Source: an uncultured Sinobacteraceae bacterium (GTDB taxonomy: Bacteria; Pseudomonadota; Gammaproteobacteria; Nevskiales; Nevskiaceae). Taken from it: 64,000 nucleotides of DNA. Location of the stretch: contig CAIJRD010000012.1 in the NCBI GenBank assembly GCA_903822975.1, forward strand, positions 434,001 to 498,000, in the 5' to 3' direction. Shown piece after piece: positions 44,760 to 53,333 of this stretch (positions within the stretch are counted from its first letter, which is position 1; every line of letters begins with the position of its first letter). The position numbers and the translations under genes are program-made. The notes beneath the pieces are model-generated. The model was not told the origin of the DNA, searched no databases, and saw only the letters and a program-made list of their open reading frames with translations.

Positions 44760-47677
44760 AGCCTCAGCCGTTCGCTGCCGTCTGTTACCGGTCGGGGATT
44801 ACGCAGGCCACGGCGCCGTCGCATGCACGCAGTAGTCTGATTGCGATTGCCGTGTCGACGCTGTTTGCACTGACTTGCAGCGTCGCGCGCGCAGGCGACG
44901 TGACACCCACGGTTGCCGACATCACGCGCCACAACGAGTTGAACTCGGACAAGTTCGTCATCATCAAAACGCCGAGCATTCTGCTGTCGCAGAAATCGAA
45001 GGCCTTGCAGCCCGACCCTCGTGTCGCGATCGACAACTACGATCAGCTGATCGGCATCGCCACCGATCCGCAGATCCGCGCCGAGGCCTTGCGCCGCTCG
45101 GCCGATCTGCGACTGCAACTGGCGGAGCAACAGGCCGAACCGGATCCCGCCGAGTTGCGCCATGCGGCGGCAAACTATCAGCAATTGCTGCGTGAACAGC
45201 CGCATTACGCGTTGAACGATCGCGTGTTGTATCAGCTGGCACGCGCCGAGCAGGCACTCGGCGAGAACGATCCCGCCATCGACGCCTTGCGGCAGCTCGG
45301 CCGTGATTACCCGGCGTCGGCGCGTGTCGCCGATGCGCACTTCCGCGCGGCCGAATTGCTGTTCCGCAGTGCCCGCTATGCGGAAGCCGAGCCGGAATAC
45401 CGAGCGATCGTCGAACAGCAACCGAACGCAGCGTTCTTCGACGCCGCGCAGTACAAACTCGGCTGGTCGCTGTACAAGCAGGATAAGCACGAGGCCGCCG
45501 TGTCGGTGTTTCTGGCGCTGCTGCAGCGGCAGTTGCCGCCAGGCGAACTGCGCGATCCCAAGGCGGCACTCGCGGCGGTCGACAGCGGCAAGCGCGAGCG
45601 TGTGGAGGATGCCCTGCACGTGGTGGGCCTTTCGTTCGCAGCACTCGGCGGTGGCAGCGCGATGAACCGCTACTTCGAGCAGTCACACGGTGAACCGCGC
45701 TTCGCCACACTCTTGTATCAAAGTCTCGGCGATACGCTGCTGGAGAAGCATCGCTACAGCGAAGCGGCCGGCGCCTACATTGCCTTTGCACAAGCGCATC
45801 CACGCGATCAGCAGGCGCCGCGCTTTCAGGCCAATGCAATCGACGCGTATCAGCAAGGCGGTCTCGACGAACTCGCAATCGAAGCCGAGCAGCACTATGC
45901 CGATGACTATGCGCCAGGTGCTGCGTACTGGAGCGGGCGGCCACCGGAAGCCGACGTCCTTGCACGCGTGCGCCGCGACTTCGACGAACTCGGACGCCAC
46001 TACCATGCCCGCGCGCAGGCGCGGCCGACCACCGACGAGTCCGCACGCCAGGCCGATTTCCTGACGGCGGCCAGTTGGTATCGCCGACTGCTGGTGAGCT
46101 TCCCGCAGGATCCGAAAGCCGCCGAGGTCAATCTGCATCTGGCCGATGCCTTGTACGACGGCGGCGATCTGCACGAAGCCGCGCAGCAGTACGACAAGAC
46201 GGCCTACGCCTACGGCAATACACCGCAAGCGGCAGAGGCAGCGTTCGCTGCAGTTCAAGCCGACGAACGATTGGCGCAGGCCAGCGACTCCGCCAACCGT
46301 GACGCCGCGCTGCGCCTGGCCGTCGCCGCCGCATTGAAATTGGCCGATCGCTATCCGCAACATGCGCAGCGCGCACTGGTGCTCGCGCGCGCCGCCGAAG
46401 ATCTGCAAACGCTGAAGGATTATCCGCAGGCGCTGACCGTCGCCACACGCGTATTGCAATCGCAGCCGCCGGCTTCGAACGATCTGCAATTGCAGGCACT
46501 GGCGGTTGTCGCCGACTCGCAATTCGCGCAGGCGCAGTATCCGCAGGCAGAAGTGGCCTATACCGAACTGCTGCGGCGCCAACCGGCCGGCGCCACCGCA
46601 CGCCCGGCAATTGTCGAGCAACTCGCCGCGTCGATTTACCAGCAAGGCGAAGCGGCGCGCAAAGCCGGCAATTTGCGACTCGCTGCACAAGCCTTCCAGC
46701 GCGTCGGCACCGTCACGCCGGATGCGAAGCTGCGCGCCAATGCCGACTACGATGCCGCCACCGCGTTCATCGATCTGCAGGACTGGTCGAGTGCGCAGCG
46801 CGCGCTCGAATCGATTCGCGCGAGTGCACCCGATAGCGCCTTGCTCGGCGATGTCGACAAGAAACTGGCGCTGGCGTACCAGAAGGATGGCAAGTCGGCG
46901 GCGTCGGCGGCTGTCTATGCGCGTATCGCGCAGCGCGGCAACGAGTCCGGCGACACGCGGCGCGAAGCCGCTTGGCTCGCCGCACAGTTGTACGACGGCG
47001 CCGGCAACAACGCCGCCGCCGCACAGGCCTATTCACAGTACGTCGCCAGCTTCAGTGACCCGCTCGACCGCAGCCTGCAGGCGCGGCGGCGCCTCGCCGA
47101 TATCGCGCGCACCACCCAGAACGACGATGCAGGCTACGGCCGCTGGCTGCACGAACTCGTTGCAGTGGAGAACGCAGCGGGCGCGGCGCGCACCGATTCG
47201 AGCCGCATGCTGGCGGCCAAGGCGAGCCTCGATCTGGGGCGCGTTGATGCGCAAACCGCACGCGCGATGGCGCTGAGCGCACCGCTCGACAAGAGTCTGG
47301 CGCGACGCAAGGCCGCGACGGAAGCGGCAATCGCCAGCCTCGGCCGCGCAGCCGACTATCGCTATGCCGAGATCCGCACCGCCGCCGAATACGAGATCGG
47401 CGCCGTCTATCGCGACTTCGCCGAAGCCATCGTCGCCTCGCAGCGTCCCGGCAATCTGCAGGGCGAAGCGCTGGAACAATACAACCTGCTGCTGCAGGAA
47501 CAGGCGCTCGCGTTCGAGGACAAATCGATCGCCGCGCATAGCGCCAACCTGCAGAGCCTGCGGCAAGGCGTATGGAACGAATGGATTCACCGTAGTGCCG
47601 ATCAGCTTGCGCAGCTGTCGCCGGCGCAATACGGCAAACACGAGCAACACGATGAACGCTATGGCGCCCTCCGCTAG
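44756..47677 (+). CDS. Large exported tetratricopeptide-repeat protein
   Basis: A 973-residue protein with a signal peptide (ALTCSVARA) followed by many TPR-type helical pairs across its length, for example RVADAHFRAAELLFRSARYA, AAEVNLHLADALYDGGDLHE and ADSQFAQAQYPQAEVAYTEL. Its size and position resemble the AglT-like TPR proteins that accompany ExbB/ExbD/TonB-type energised complexes in Gammaproteobacteria and gliding-motility clusters, but no motor genes are in this window. It is coupled at both ends: ATGA overlap with the gene before, and 26-bp overlap with the gene after. Likely a periplasmic scaffold; exact role unknown. Confidence 0.82.
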   Translation: MKPQPFAAVCYRSGITQATAPSHARSSLIAIAVSTLFALTCSVARAGDVTPTVADITRHNELNSDKFVIIKTPSILLSQKSKALQPDPRVAIDNYDQLIGIATDPQIRAEALRRSADLRLQLAEQQAEPDPAELRHAAANYQQLLREQPHYALNDRVLYQLARAEQALGENDPAIDALRQLGRDYPASARVADAHFRAAELLFRSARYAEAEPEYRAIVEQQPNAAFFDAAQYKLGWSLYKQDKHEAAVSVFLALLQRQLPPGELRDPKAALAAVDSGKRERVEDALHVVGLSFAALGGGSAMNRYFEQSHGEPRFATLLYQSLGDTLLEKHRYSEAAGAYIAFAQAHPRDQQAPRFQANAIDAYQQGGLDELAIEAEQHYADDYAPGAAYWSGRPPEADVLARVRRDFDELGRHYHARAQARPTTDESARQADFLTAASWYRRLLVSFPQDPKAAEVNLHLADALYDGGDLHEAAQQYDKTAYAYGNTPQAAEAAFAAVQADERLAQASDSANRDAALRLAVAAALKLADRYPQHAQRALVLARAAEDLQTLKDYPQALTVATRVLQSQPPASNDLQLQALAVVADSQFAQAQYPQAEVAYTELLRRQPAGATARPAIVEQLAASIYQQGEAARKAGNLRLAAQAFQRVGTVTPDAKLRANADYDAATAFIDLQDWSSAQRALESIRASAPDSALLGDVDKKLALAYQKDGKSAASAAVYARIAQRGNESGDTRREAAWLAAQLYDGAGNNAAAAQAYSQYVASFSDPLDRSLQARRRLADIARTTQNDDAGYGRWLHELVAVENAAGAARTDSSRMLAAKASLDLGRVDAQTARAMALSAPLDKSLARRKAATEAAIASLGRAADYRYAEIRTAAEYEIGAVYRDFAEAIVASQRPGNLQGEALEQYNLLLQEQALAFEDKSIAAHSANLQSLRQGVWNEWIHRSADQLAQLSPAQYGKHEQHDERYGALR

Positions 47678-48371
47678 ATTCGCATCTGCCACCTTGACCG
47701 CCGCAGGGCTGCGTCATTCGCGGCCCTCGTTGGCGTTGCTGTCGGCGCTGTTGCTACTCAGCGCCTGCGGCGTTGCGCCTGCGCGACCTTCGCACGGCTC
47801 GTCGATGGATCGCACATCACCGGCCGCTGCCCCCGCGCAGGCCGATCGCCCGACCGGCGACGCGCAGCCCCGTTACGCCAGCGCACTCGCGCTACTGGAT
47901 CAGCAGCAGACCGATCAGGCCGAAGCCGCGCTGATCAGCCTGGTGCACGATTACCCGCAACTCTCCGGACCGGCCACCGAACTCGGGCTGCTTTACTTGC
48001 GCAGTAACCGCAAGGCGCAGGCAACGCAGAGCTTCGAACAGGCGCTGCGCGCGAACCCGCAGAACACCGTGGCCTTGAACTGCCTCGGCATCCTCTATCG
48101 CCAGCGCGGCGACTTCGCGCGTGCAGAGCAAAGTTATTTGCAGGCGATTGCACTGAAGCCGGACGACGCCAAGGCGCATTTGAATCTCGGCATACTTTAC
48201 GAATTGTCGATGCACCAACCGCGGGCGGCGCTTGAGCAATATCGTGCGGCGCAGAAGTATTCGCCGCAGGACAACCTGCTGCTGACGGCCTGGGTAATGG
48301 AACTCGATCCACAGGCCGCAGCGCCCGTCGCGGACGGTACCGGCGCATCGGCAGTGCGGGCGGCGCGATGA
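47652..48371 (+). CDS. TPR lipoprotein
   Basis: A 239-residue lipoprotein. The signal ends in LLLLSAC, with Cys39 as lipidation site. Residues about 70-215 contain consecutive TPRs: TELGLLYLRSNRKAQATQSF, NCLGILYRQRGDFARAEQSY and LNLGILYELSMHQPRAALEQ. This is similar in size to PilF/PilW-type pilotins, but the operon context is different. The start ATG 47652 lies inside the previous gene, and the stop overlaps the next start. It may anchor the larger TPR protein to the outer membrane. Confidence 0.82.
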   Translation: MNAMAPSARFASATLTAAGLRHSRPSLALLSALLLLSACGVAPARPSHGSSMDRTSPAAAPAQADRPTGDAQPRYASALALLDQQQTDQAEAALISLVHDYPQLSGPATELGLLYLRSNRKAQATQSFEQALRANPQNTVALNCLGILYRQRGDFARAEQSYLQAIALKPDDAKAHLNLGILYELSMHQPRAALEQYRAAQKYSPQDNLLLTAWVMELDPQAAAPVADGTGASAVRAAR

Positions 48372-48808
48372 ACCGCACATCGCAGGGCGCGATCCAGCGT
48401 GCGTCTCACGGTGCGACTCAAGATGAAACTCGGGGTGCGGCTCGGGGTGCGATTCAGGGCGCGACTCAGGATGCGACTCCGCGCGTTCGAGTCTGCGCGA
48501 TTCTGCTGGCGCTTGTCGCCAACGCCATGGCAACGGTACCGGCACCCGCGCAGGCCAGTGTTGCGACGAGCGCTGCGGCGAAACCCGTCGCCAGCGATAG
48601 CGGCACCACGATCGTCGGCGATCAGGATGCCGCAATCGGTCTCGATCTGTTGCCGTGGAAAGACGAGGCAGCCGCCGATATCGATCGCGCGCCGGGCTGG
48701 CTCGATCAAAGTCCGCAGGCGTTCGACATTCAGGCATTCAGACAGCGGATCGAAGCAGACGATGCGCTTGCGGCGTATCGCCGCAGCCATCTCGAACAAA
48801 ATCGCTAG
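48368..48808 (+). CDS. Small exported protein, last gene of TPR operon
   Basis: A 146-residue protein. The N-terminal 40 residues derive from a degenerate DNA repeat (GGTGCGACTCA-like units) and read as Gly/Ala/Thr/Gln repeats. A hydrophobic signal (CAILLALVANAMATVPAPAQA) follows. The mature part has GTTIVGDQDAAIGLDLLPWK and a charged C-terminus. Small proteins with an IVG-x-x-x-IGL-x-PW pattern accompany AglT-like TPR genes in other Gammaproteobacteria, as I recall; this is family knowledge held with moderate confidence. The ATG overlaps the previous stop. Confidence 0.7.
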   Translation: MNRTSQGAIQRASHGATQDETRGAARGAIQGATQDATPRVRVCAILLALVANAMATVPAPAQASVATSAAAKPVASDSGTTIVGDQDAAIGLDLLPWKDEAAADIDRAPGWLDQSPQAFDIQAFRQRIEADDALAAYRRSHLEQNR

Positions 48809-48873
48809 AACCTCCGAATAACGGCTGATCAGCGGCAGTTCGTGGCACATTGATTGCTTCATTACTTTGCTTT

Positions 48874-48948
48874 CTCGGCAACGAAGCTGAGTCTCCAGAC
48901 ACCGACGTCCAGGTCATTGGCCCCGCCAATGACCTGGACTTTTTTTTT
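48874..48948 (+). promoter_or_regulatory. ANTAR-target antitermination leader 2
   Basis: P1 is CTCGGC-AACGAA-GCTGAG (48874-48891, six pairs including one G-U). P2 is GAC-ACCGAC-GTC (48898-48909), only three pairs. Both hexaloops have A1 and G4. The 3' strand of P2 (GTC, 48907-48909) begins the 14-bp terminator stem that follows. The element lies 133 bp upstream of the OmpA-cupredoxin start. The architecture equals leader 1; P2 is weaker and would need protein stabilisation. Confidence 0.78.
48907..48948 (+). terminator. Leader terminator of ANTAR element 2
   Basis: A perfect 14-bp stem (48907-48920 with 48926-48939, loop CCCCG) is followed by nine T at 48940-48948. It lies 98 bp after the TPR operon's last stop, so it may serve both as that operon's end and as attenuator of the next gene. 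Confidence 0.93.
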
Positions 48949-49081
48949 GGCCGTTCGCCGGGTCGCGCTACCGATTCACGCAGGACGCAAGCACAGGGAA
49001 GTCTGCACTCAAGGCCAGTCGCGCCGAAGGTGTCGTCGACCCGACATTAAAAAAACACGTTCAACGCACAGGGAAACCGCA

Positions 49082-50575
49082 ATGACAAAGTTCAAATTCG
49101 GATTGATTCCACTCGCACTCGCCAGCATGTACACAGCAAACAGCCACGCAGACGAGTTCTTCGACGATCGCTTCTACGTGGCCCCCATGGGCAGCTACGT
49201 ACTCGCGGACAACGATCGCCACACCAAGGACGCGTACGGCGGCACGCTCGCCGCAGGCAAGCGCGTGCTGCCGTATCTCGAAGCGGAAATCCTCGGCACG
49301 TATCTGCACTACGGCGAGAAGACCACGACGACACGCGGTGGCCTGCTCGGGCTTGGCACGACCACCACCAGCAACAAGGAAACGGTTTATGCCGGCGGTG
49401 TCGGTGTGAACATTCTGATGGCGCCGAACGATCAGAGCTTCCGCAAAGGTCTGTTCATTCACGCCGACGTGCAGGATGGCAAGAAATTCCTCTACAACGC
49501 CGGTCTCGGCTACGACCTGCCGCTGAATTTCACCTTTGGCGGCATGGTGTCGGGCATCGCAATTCGCGCGGAAGCGCTCTATCACCATCAAAAAGGCTTT
49601 GAGGAACCGCAATTCAATCTTGGTGTGCGTATTCCTTTTGGTGCGCCACCGACACCACCGGTTGCAGCACCCGAACCTCCGGTTGCTGTCGTGCCGGCGC
49701 AAGAGCCGCCGCCACCACCACCACCGCCACCCTGTGAAATGCCACAGCCGGGCGAGCCAATTTCGATGGAAGGCTGCAAAACCGGCGACACCATCGTCCT
49801 GCGCGGCGTCAACTTCGATTTCGACAAGTCGACACTGACGCTCAATGCCAAGTCGCTACTCAATCAGGTGGCCGACGCCTTGAAGTCGCGCCCCGACATC
49901 AAGGTTGAAATCGACGGTCATACCGACGGCAAGGGTTCAGTGCCGTACAACCTCAAACTGTCCGACGCGCGCGCCGCTTCGGTGCGCAGCTATCTGGTCG
50001 AACAAGGCATCGACAGCAGCCGCATGACCTCGAAGGGCTTCGGCAAATCGATGCCGATCGCCGACAACGCTACCGACGCCGGTCGTGAACTCAACCGTCG
50101 CGTCGAGTTGAAGGTCACCGAGGCCAATGGCACTGCAGGCGCAGTTGAGGTGGCACCGATGACGAGCTTGCAGACGTCGCCGGATGCGCCAGCGACTTCG
50201 ATGCCGCCTGCAGCTGAACCGGCCTCGTCGGCACCGATGGCACCCATGGCGCCGTCAGCTGCGGCGGGTCCGATGCCGGCGATGGACATGCCGATGTCCG
50301 CACACGCAGACACTGCGAGCGCAGCGCCGGCCGGCGGCAACGCGGTGTCGATTGCGAACTTTGCATTCGCACCGGCCAGCATCACGGTTGCACCCGGCAC
50401 GACCGTAACCTGGACCAATGCCGATTCATCTGCGCACACCGTAAAGTTCGCCGACGAGGAGAGCGGCAAGCTCAGCGAAGGTGCGAGCTACAGCAAGACT
50501 TTCAGTCAGCCTGGATCGTACGCATATAAATGCGGCATCCATTCATCGATGACGGGCACCGTCATCGTGAAATAG
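49082..50575 (+). CDS. OmpA-family porin fused to a C-terminal cupredoxin domain
   Basis: A 497-residue outer-membrane protein. A signal peptide (to NSHA) is followed by a beta-barrel-like region (about 25-195), a poly-Pro linker, an OmpA peptidoglycan-binding domain (about 230-345: VNFDFDKSTLTLN, IDGHTDGKG, ELNRRVELKV), an Ala/Pro/Met-rich linker (about 350-415) and a plastocyanin-like domain (about 418-497). That last domain keeps the type-1 copper ligands: His in SSAHTV, Cys in YKCGIH, the next His, and Met in SSMTG. It resembles the cupredoxin at 40077. ATG 49082 follows a CAGGGAAACC-like leader. Expression is probably set by the ANTAR leader upstream. Confidence 0.9.
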   Translation: MTKFKFGLIPLALASMYTANSHADEFFDDRFYVAPMGSYVLADNDRHTKDAYGGTLAAGKRVLPYLEAEILGTYLHYGEKTTTTRGGLLGLGTTTTSNKETVYAGGVGVNILMAPNDQSFRKGLFIHADVQDGKKFLYNAGLGYDLPLNFTFGGMVSGIAIRAEALYHHQKGFEEPQFNLGVRIPFGAPPTPPVAAPEPPVAVVPAQEPPPPPPPPPCEMPQPGEPISMEGCKTGDTIVLRGVNFDFDKSTLTLNAKSLLNQVADALKSRPDIKVEIDGHTDGKGSVPYNLKLSDARAASVRSYLVEQGIDSSRMTSKGFGKSMPIADNATDAGRELNRRVELKVTEANGTAGAVEVAPMTSLQTSPDAPATSMPPAAEPASSAPMAPMAPSAAAGPMPAMDMPMSAHADTASAAPAGGNAVSIANFAFAPASITVAPGTTVTWTNADSSAHTVKFADEESGKLSEGASYSKTFSQPGSYAYKCGIHSSMTGTVIVK

Positions 50576-50606
50576 CAACAGCGTTTTACGGGGTCCCTCC
50601 CACCTT

Positions 50607-50633
50607 GCCCCGCCTCGGCGGGGCTCTTTTTTT
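50607..50633 (+). terminator. Intrinsic terminator after the OmpA-cupredoxin gene
   Basis: A 7-bp GC stem (GCCCCGC at 50607-50613 with GCGGGGC at 50618-50624, loop CTCG) is followed by a T-rich run. It lies 31 bp after the stop codon and has no ANTAR-type hairpins before it. Confidence 0.9.
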
Positions 50634-50742
50634 GTGTCGACAGGTGCGAGTGCCGACAGGTGCGGATTTCCGCACAACCGAATGATCACGGCATGCAGCC
50701 ATCCGGTGCTGGCGCACACGCTGACTGCTGCCAACGCCGAAG

Positions 50743-50847
50743 TTGGACGTTGGACGTTGGACGCTCGACGCACGACGCACGACGCTCGACGTTCGACGTT
50801 CGACGTTCGACGTTCGACGTTCGACGCTCGACGCTCGACGCTCGACG
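50743..50847. repeat. Heptanucleotide tandem array, 15 units
   Basis: Fifteen consecutive 7-bp units of form YNNGACG: three TTGGACG, then CTCGACG, two CACGACG, CTCGACG, five TTCGACG and three CTCGACG. The array has clear blocks of one variant, as expected from replication slippage. It lies between the OmpA-cupredoxin terminator and the lipoprotein gene and is open in several frames, but no coding use is evident. Confidence 0.95.
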
Positions 50848-51066
50848 CTCGCTACGAAACCGCGCTTTGCACATGTTCGCGAATGCGCCGCTCCGCGCAC
50901 AGGCTTTGTAGCCGACTCAGAAAAATACTTTTCGCCTACGCGGCGCAACGCACAGATCGCGCGACTTTGCCGGGGACATACTCGGTTCGATACCAACGTA
51001 AGGGTCGACTCCAAGCCTTCAGGAATGGAGTGACGACATGCGCGCTTGGCTTCCATGGAAGGTTCT

Positions 51067-51510
51067 ATGCGTTCCTTACCGACGCTATCGGGCGCGTTGC
51101 GTGTGCTCGGATTAATTGCCATCGCTACACTTTTATCGGCTTGCGCGAGTCGCAATGTTGTCGATGACCAGGACGACCCGCTGGCCATGGTCGATGTGGA
51201 TGCCCTCTCGTCCGGTGCGCCGATCAGCGATGCGGTCGCCGATTGGCAGCCGTTTGAAAATGGCGCGCACAGCGTCGAGGGATTTCAAGTTCCCTACACG
51301 GATCGGCGCACCGCGCGATCCATCGCCAGCTTCACCAATCAGAATCCGCGCTACCGCGTCACCGTCGAAGGCAGCAGCAGTGGCCGCGTCGCCGTCGTGC
51401 GCGGGCAGCTGATTGAAGCCGGCGTACCGATCTACAAGATCGATCTGGCACCGCTACGGACTACCGTCCTCAATAACGAGGATGCGGTGAGTGTCTTGGT
51501 CGGCACTTAG
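51067..51510 (+). CDS. Small putative lipoprotein
   Basis: A 147-residue exported protein. The signal peptide LRVLGLIAIATLLSAC ends in a lipobox (LSAC). The mature part is acidic near the N-terminus (DDQDDPLAMVDVD), then forms an alpha/beta pattern with RYRVTVEGSSSGRVAVVRGQ. The region IASFTNQNPRYRVTVEG and VRGQLIEAGVP recalls the OmpA-like 'resistance to osmotic shock' layout, but I cannot assign a family. ATG 51067 follows GGAAGGTTC. It is followed by the 3' ends of two Crp/Fnr genes on the other strand. Confidence 0.75.
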   Translation: MRSLPTLSGALRVLGLIAIATLLSACASRNVVDDQDDPLAMVDVDALSSGAPISDAVADWQPFENGAHSVEGFQVPYTDRRTARSIASFTNQNPRYRVTVEGSSSGRVAVVRGQLIEAGVPIYKIDLAPLRTTVLNNEDAVSVLVGT

Positions 51511-51627
51511 AACACGGTGACTTGATCTCTGAACTGGATTGACTGATCCGACTGCAAGCGCGCCCTGCACTTCCCTCACGCACCAGGTGTGAGGTTGCAG
51601 GCAGGCTGCGACTGCGACTTCAGATGC

Positions 51628-52377
51628 TCAGTTGCGATCGACGTTCATCGTTTCACCCTGCACGGCAGGTTCATAGGGCAACAGTCGATCAGCCTCGCGC
51701 TTGACCACGGCGTAACACTCACAGCTGAGCTTCTCGAGCTTGGGTCGATCCAACACCTGGATGCGGCCGCGCCGATATTCGATGACGCCCTGCTTCTGTA
51801 GTTTTCCCGCCGCTTCGGTGACGCCCTCTCGACGCACGCCGAGCATGTTGGCGATCAATTCCTGCGTCATGTTCAACTGATTTCCGCGCAGTCGATCCAG
51901 CGACAGCAACAGCCAGCGCGCCAATTGCTGATCGACCGTATGGTGACGGTTGCACACCGCGGTTTGCGACATCTGCGTAATCAGCGACTGCGTGTAGCGC
52001 AGCAGCAGTTGCAGCATATCGCCATTGCGGGCGAACTCCTGCTTCAACTCCCGTGCAGGCAGGCGATATGCGAATCCAGCACTCTGCACGACCGCTCGGC
52101 TCGGTGTGCTTTCGCCGCCCATGAACAGCGAAATGCCGACCAGCCCATCGTTGCCCACCACGGAGATCTCGGCAGACGCGCCATTGCCCATCAGGTACAG
52201 CAGCGAGACGATCGAATCGGTCGGGAAGTAAACGTGCTTCAAGGTGTCGCCAGATTCGTAAATCACTTGGCCGAGCGGCAGCGTGCACAGCTCGAGTTGA
52301 GGAATCAGGCGGTCCCGAACCTCGACGGACAGCGCCGCGAGTAGGCGGTTATCGCTTGGCTTTGGAGATTCAGGCAT
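51628..52377 (-). CDS. Crp/Fnr-family regulator, copy 1
   Basis: A 249-residue transcription factor with an N-terminal cyclic-nucleotide-binding-fold domain (about 20-140: PLGQVIYESGDTLKHVYFPT, VVGNDGLVGISLFMGG) and a C-terminal winged helix (MTQELIANMLGVRREGVTEA). It belongs to the subgroup with a conserved AVCNRHHTVDQQLARWLL segment. There is no N-terminal Cys cluster as in FNR, so it does not sense O2 by Fe-S. ATG 52377 is used; an in-frame start 16 codons upstream is possible. It is paralogous to the next gene. Confidence 0.9.
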   Translation of the reverse strand: MPESPKPSDNRLLAALSVEVRDRLIPQLELCTLPLGQVIYESGDTLKHVYFPTDSIVSLLYLMGNGASAEISVVGNDGLVGISLFMGGESTPSRAVVQSAGFAYRLPARELKQEFARNGDMLQLLLRYTQSLITQMSQTAVCNRHHTVDQQLARWLLLSLDRLRGNQLNMTQELIANMLGVRREGVTEAAGKLQKQGVIEYRRGRIQVLDRPKLEKLSCECYAVVKREADRLLPYEPAVQGETMNVDRN

Positions 52378-52616
52378 GTGAGTGGTCGAAGGACAAACGA
52401 TCGGTTGACGGAATGAACGGCCCAAGGCGACGAGGGCTCAATTCCAGAGTGCGGCTTGGGCGAAAAGTGCCCGAGATCTAAAGGTGCAGCTTGATCAGAG
52501 ACGCGTGCGTGCTCAGCCTTCGGTGCAGCGCTGACGCGATTGAGCCTTTCGAAGCGGCGACCGATGGGCGCGTTGGACGGTGCTGCGCGCCATGCGGGAA
52601 CGACTTCGCTTCAATA

Positions 52617-53333
52617 CTAAGTCGCGGATGCCTCCGGCATCAGGCGATCATATTCGTCCTTCACCACGCGGTAGCATTCGCACGCGTGCCCTTCGAGCGC
52701 ACGCCGATCCAGTACAGTGATCTTGCCGGCGGCGTAAGTAATCAGTCCCGCATCCTCAAGCACGCCGGTCGCGTCCGTGACGCCTTGACGACGTACGCCG
52801 AGCATATTCGCAATCAGGCCCTCGGTCATCATCACGCGGTTCACCGGCAATCGGTCGATACTCATCAACAGCCAACGGCAGAGCTGCTGATCCACCGAGT
52901 GATGTCGGTTGCAGGCGCCGGTTTGCATCATCTGCGTCATCAGCGCCTGGGTGTAAAGCAGCAGCAGCTTCTGAACCGCGCCAGCGCGTTGAAACTCATC
53001 GGTTAACTGCGCCGACCGCAGTACGTAGGCATCGCCGGCGTTCTGCACGATCGCGCGACTGGTAGTGGTCAGACCGCCCATAAACAAAGACGTGCCCACA
53101 ATTCCTTCATTTCCGACAATTGCGATCTCGGCCGAGTCGCCGTCGGCCATGACATAGAGCAGCGAAACGATGCAGTCGATCGGAAAATACACATGCGTCA
53201 GACTCGTGCCGGATTCATAAATCACGCTGCCCAGATTCAGGTGCACGCGCTCGAGATTGGGTTGAAGCCGGTCGTATTCGTCGGCCGGAAGGTGCGCGAG
53301 CAGACGATTGCCTTGATGCGGGTGGGCTTGCAC
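52617..53333 (-). CDS. Crp/Fnr-family regulator, copy 2
   Basis: A 238-residue paralogue of the neighbouring regulator with the same layout: LNLGSVIYESGTSLTHVYFP, IVGNEGIVGTSLFMGG, ACNRHHSVDQQLCRWLLMSI and the HTH MTEGLIANMLGVRRQGVTDA. The start is GTG 53333 without a clear Shine-Dalgarno. Both copies share a C-terminal Cys-x-Cys-Tyr motif (CECY). They probably arose by tandem duplication and are separated by 239 bp without a gene. Ligand unknown. Confidence 0.9.
   Translation of the reverse strand: MQAHPHQGNRLLAHLPADEYDRLQPNLERVHLNLGSVIYESGTSLTHVYFPIDCIVSLLYVMADGDSAEIAIVGNEGIVGTSLFMGGLTTTSRAIVQNAGDAYVLRSAQLTDEFQRAGAVQKLLLLYTQALMTQMMQTGACNRHHSVDQQLCRWLLMSIDRLPVNRVMMTEGLIANMLGVRRQGVTDATGVLEDAGLITYAAGKITVLDRRALEGHACECYRVVKDEYDRLMPEASAT

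Noticed and set aside
50743..50847. CRISPR array.
   Set aside because: Units are 7 bp and contiguous without spacers; no cas genes are present.
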